Assembly (NCBI GenBank): GCA_950295325.1
Contig: OX485807.1
Span: forward strand, 2,174,501 to 2,238,500
Length of the DNA stretch: 64,000 bases
Origin: Polytrichum commune
Lineage: Eukaryota; Streptophyta; Polytrichopsida; Polytrichales; Polytrichaceae
Direction of reading: 5' to 3'
The notes under the pieces are model-generated. The model had not been told where the DNA came from. It did no database searches and saw only the letters and a list, made by a program, of their open reading frames with translations. Of the stretch, positions 60,427 to 64,000 are shown in pieces. The number at the start of each line of letters is the position of its first letter. The stretch's first letter is position 1. Position numbers and translations under genes: made by a program.

Positions 60427-60525
60427 GGGCCCTGAGAATATAGCCATGGGATGCACAAATCATGCGCATGAAAACTTAAATTCAGACGAAGTTTCCAACA
60501 TCCCATGGTCATATTATGAAGGCCC
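60427..60525. repeat. ~100-bp foldback MITE, copy B
   Basis: GGGCCCTGAGAATATAGCCA pairs with GGCCTTCATAATATGACCA (reversed), each followed by TGGGATG. It is homologous to copy A in inverted orientation. Confidence 0.8.
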
Positions 60526-60533
60526 CACAATCA

Positions 60534-61047
60534 AGGCCACTTCACACACGAGACTGAGAACCCCTTACCATTACACTTCAAGCACTCTCATTGGTGGAAA
60601 AGACGGAGCCGGTCCAAGCTCGCTTCACACTACGCTTGAGGGACCAACGGAGTATGTCAATGCAAGATGGATGTAAAGTCTACATGGATTCCTACTTGAC
60701 ATCAAATGCCACCTCTCCGTGCTTCATGCTTCATGGTCACTTGGATTATTTTCAAAAACCACCTCTTGGAGGTAGGCTTGACACAAAACCAAGAGACCTC
60801 ATGGCACTCCAAATGATCACCACTGTTGATTTATCCTATTTTTATCATGGGTGAGCACCCGCATGAATAAATATTCATCAAAATAGCATTTGGTTGAGGG
60901 CCTGGTCACATATGACTTCACACTACACTTGAGGATCCGTGACCACACTACATGATTTTGGAGGTGTCTTGGGATGGCCTTTGGACACTTTCTTTTGGTC
61001 TCTCACAATTACATGGTCACGGCTCTTGGCACGTGTGTGAAGTGGCC
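60534..61047. mobile_element. ~0.51-kb Harbinger-like MITE
   Basis: Left AGGCCACTTCACACACG and right (reversed) AGGGCCACTTCACACACG are the termini, with TCA on both sides as a probable duplication. Internal copies of CTTCACACTACRCTTGAGG near 60626 and 60922 suggest nested or duplicated ends. Confidence 0.8.
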
Positions 61048-62984
61048 CTCAGTTATGTTATGAAATTTGTGTGGTCTTGAACTGCATGTTGGAATAAAAT
61101 AGAGTTATATATATAAATATTTATATTTATAGGTAAATTTGTGATGGCACATGGAGTTAAACAAAGAAGTGAATTATTATGGACAAGCCTTGTATGTAAG
61201 TTAGGTGGTTCAGTTGGGTCCCACATGTTGAGTCGAAAGACATTGAATAAGTTAGAACCAATCATTCACTCGATGAAGTGGCCACATGACCAAATTATAT
61301 TTAGGTCATATTTGAAAGTTCATTGCATCCGGTCCTTATGGACAAACAGGTTCACTGTACCTGGTCCAAAGGGGGCAAGGGGAGGTCATCTGTACACATT
61401 CATGAATATAAAATCCAACTCATTTGCATAGAAAAATAAAAATAAAATAATCCAATGGTTGTAATACTTTCTTTCATGTCAATGATATGAATTCCAAGGT
61501 AAGAAAGGCTTATCAAAAACCAAGACATAACCTAAGACCAACATTTTGTATCATTGTCATATATTTCAAGTCCTCGAATGTATGATTACGGTACATAGAT
61601 TTGCAATGTTGGCTTCGATGTTTGTTTTAGGTATACGCACCAAGGCCTTGTTGATCATAAATTTTCATGAATTTGTACCCCCTTTGAACCCAATCTAGAT
61701 CAATGTACTTGCAATTGTTAAAGGCCTTTGGGTATTGTAATATTGGCAGGTGTCAAGGTAGAGCACATTGACATTTTAGCATCAAAGACCAGTGACCCAC
61801 AACCTAGTGGATGGGATATCCATGGGGAAGCCACCATGTGTGCTATCAATTGGTAGAGGGAGGTTAGTCTTGAATGGTTTCAAACACTTACCAAAAGGTG
61901 GTTCATGGTTCATCTTATTTCATCCAAACCTATAGTTTTCATAATTATGTAATTTGAGTGGGTGTCAATTAATACAAGATTGTCATGTGGCAAATATTCC
62001 ACAATGTTTCCTAAAGCAAGAAGATATGGTGTGTACATGTTCAAGGGAATCAATTAACAACACTTTGGCAACTCAAAATACATTCTCCTTGATTGAAGTT
62101 CAACTCTCATTTACCTCATTCGGATATTCTCACAAGTATTAGAAAGGAACCATAATCTCATGCCACCTTCCATGGTTGAATTCTACAAGAAGATGGATGT
62201 GTGCCCCCCCTCGAAACAAAGTAATTGTGCATAGCCAGATTTGTGTTTTGATAATGACATGATTGATTTGAGATGAAAGAAAGGAGGACAATATAGATAA
62301 ATTAATAATGCTTAGTGTCATGTTGTAGGCTAACTTCAACACCAAGCACCACGTGCCATGTGGGGGGGGGGGTTTGTATATCACGTGCAGCCGAGGGCAT
62401 TATTGCAGGGGGTATTTTGATGGCTCATACTAATTAAATGGACCATTCAATTACCTAATTAAATAATTTGCAGTGTTTAAAGGGTCCATATGATTGCTTG
62501 CAAATTGTGAAGGGGGTATTTCTTCAAACCCTAGAATTATTATAATAAATTGAAATAAATTAGAAAAGTGAAATCCAAAGACTGAAGACAAAGACATTTC
62601 TAACAATTTGAGTGTGAAAAATAAGACCAAGTTATCAAGGAATGACATCATGAGACATTGCTTCCAAATGGCAATTGCTTTGGATTGATGACCGTAAATT
62701 ATAAACTTAATATCTTAAGTTTCAAAAATGTTGTCATTACACACTCAATGGCATAAAGAATACTCCATTATCAACATGGAGATGATTTCTTCCACACAAT
62801 ATATTTTATCTACAGAAACCAAATTGGATATGTTATGTAGGACCTTATATTAGTTACGATCCAATATGGCATATTTTGTCCACTATATTTACCTCTAAAA
62901 AAATTCCATTTTTTTGGGTAAAAATAATACAATATGCCAAATCTTTGGTCACTCCATTCCAACTAAATTTTTCTAGGTCACCCC
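61048..62984. other. Non-coding interval
   Basis: No gene recognised. G11 at 62362-62372. AT-rich. Confidence 0.4.
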
Positions 62985-64000
62985 CTTGGGACACTAAACC
63001 AATAAATCGAGTGGTTGGGACTCATCTTCACCTTGCAAGTGGGGTGGGTTCCATTATCCACCAAATCATGCTGGTGTCATCTATTGTGGTCTATCCAACC
63101 TACATGCAGGGTTACCAATTCAACCCCTCATCTTTAAAGTTATGGTTATTGAAGAGCTTGGGGAAATCTAGAATGGGAAGAACAATAGGTGATAAATCCA
63201 TCATGAGTACGGCTATTAGAAAGGGCGAGAGGAAATTATTGCACACAAATTTACCTATCATTCATCCAATATAAAAGCCTTGAATTAATATGTATTTGGA
63301 AACTCATTTTTAAACTTGATTTGACACCATAATTAGCTTCAAAGAACCCCCAAATCTAGTCTAAGCAAAGTCATTTGAGATGAACCAACCAAAAGCCTAT
63401 AAGAGGTCAAGTGTTTATGTTGAAAGAGAGGTTTGCTCGTATGAGACCATGGGCCCTCTCACCATTAGAAATAGTCCACCTCCTTAATAGAGCAATAGCC
63501 TAGGGATGAAGATACTCTAAAAATCATGTTAATGTTGGAATACAAAGGCGATATCCTTTTATTTGAATTTCTAGAACTAATTTATATACTTGAGAATAGG
63601 ATAGATGATGCTCGTCAAGGTTTTTTGTTTTTAAAAATGATAATGAGCCACATTATTCTTCAAATTTGATTCCAAATAAATTTAAGTGTGTGAGGTGCAT
63701 GCTTAGCATGTTTACAAGGTTGTTGTGGTGGTCGAACTTCAATGATGGTTCCTATAAGCCTCCTAGGTAGTAGGGACCATCTGATGGGTCATGTCATATT
63801 TTCAAGAAAAATTGCAATTGGGTGGCAAACTTTTGGGGGGGGGGGGTGTTCCATATAGGATTGCATAATAAATGCCTACAAAATTTCATAATAGTATGAA
63901 TGGCTAGCATACATGGCTTGAGTTTAAATCCCATGCATGGAACCATGAAAAATTGTGGGGGATAACTCAATTGGGAGAGCAACAGAGAGCTCGGTGTTTT
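62985..64000 (+). repeat. ~1.1-kb dispersed repeat, copy 2 (cut by the window end)
   Basis: Collinear with copy 1 (46895-47995, opposite strand). Near its end, 63889-63950 has a degraded counterpart of the tRNA-Glu-like module (GCTTGAGTTTAAATCCCATG). From 63955, GTGGGGGATAACTCAATTGG and GAGAGCAA resemble the 5' half of a tRNA, at the position of the tRNA-Phe in copy 1. The window stops before its 3' half. A G12 run (63835-63846) is specific to this copy. Confidence 0.7.

Noticed and set aside
62876-63274. 132-aa ORF at the start of dispersed-repeat copy 2
   Set aside because: The equivalent part of copy 1 does not keep the frame, so coding is not supported.

Overview
The window looks like nuclear DNA of a land plant with a large, repeat-rich genome. 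Three things point this way: a spliced leucine-rich-repeat receptor kinase gene with introns of up to about 2 kb, a cytosolic-type tRNA-Phe (GAA), and plant-type Gypsy, Copia, LINE, hAT, Harbinger-like and SINE-like elements. I see no operons, Shine-Dalgarno sites or CRISPR arrays. I cannot name the species. The low gene density (one host protein gene in 64 kb) and a receptor kinase that is not an obvious copy of a familiar angiosperm gene would fit a fern, lycophyte, bryophyte or gymnosperm, but this is inference.

1-3.9 kb: relics of a LINE reverse transcriptase (+), a Copia pol (-), a second Copia fragment (+) and a 107-bp tandem duplication. 4.05-16.55 kb: the main host gene, an LRR receptor-like kinase on the minus strand. 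At least 18 exons can be traced from a signal peptide through mostly ~72-bp phase-2 LRR exons, a transmembrane exon and a complete RD kinase. Its introns hold a Harbinger-like TTA-flanked element, an ACCGG-rich inverted-repeat element and a MITE relic. 17.9-23.6 kb: small TIR elements, a pair of ~0.75-kb inverted arms, and a MULE-like DDE transposase fragment.

24.6-34.5 kb: CCGGA-rich LTR retrotransposon material. A Gypsy gag-pol body (zinc knuckles, protease, RT, RNase H, integrase) is interrupted only by in-frame stops, with no frameshift. An LTR-like segment and a second gag reading frame follow. An opposite-strand gag fragment, a tRNA-derived SINE and another LTR-like region come next.

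35-45.4 kb: the most unusual part. A 1002-aa hAT transposase (BED finger, DUF659-type core, hAT dimerisation domain) lies tail-to-tail with a ~750-codon partner reading frame encoding a coiled coil and a RING-like finger. The partner has seven in-frame stops and no frameshift, while the transposase is fully open. G-rich tracts with GTCGGACGGGG motifs lie on both sides. An 83-bp tandem array, an unassigned 186-aa ORF, a 73-bp-arm foldback and a 192-bp tandem array follow.

45.4-64 kb: no protein gene recognised. It holds a tRNA-Phe, a ~1.1-kb dispersed repeat in two inverted copies (46.9-48.0 and 63.0-64.0 kb) that includes tRNA-like modules, several Harbinger-like MITEs, foldback elements, a GCGATAG/CTATCGC motif-dense kilobase and many long poly-G/C runs. 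Apart from the receptor kinase (cell-surface signalling) and the tRNA, nearly everything recognisable is mobile DNA in various states of decay.
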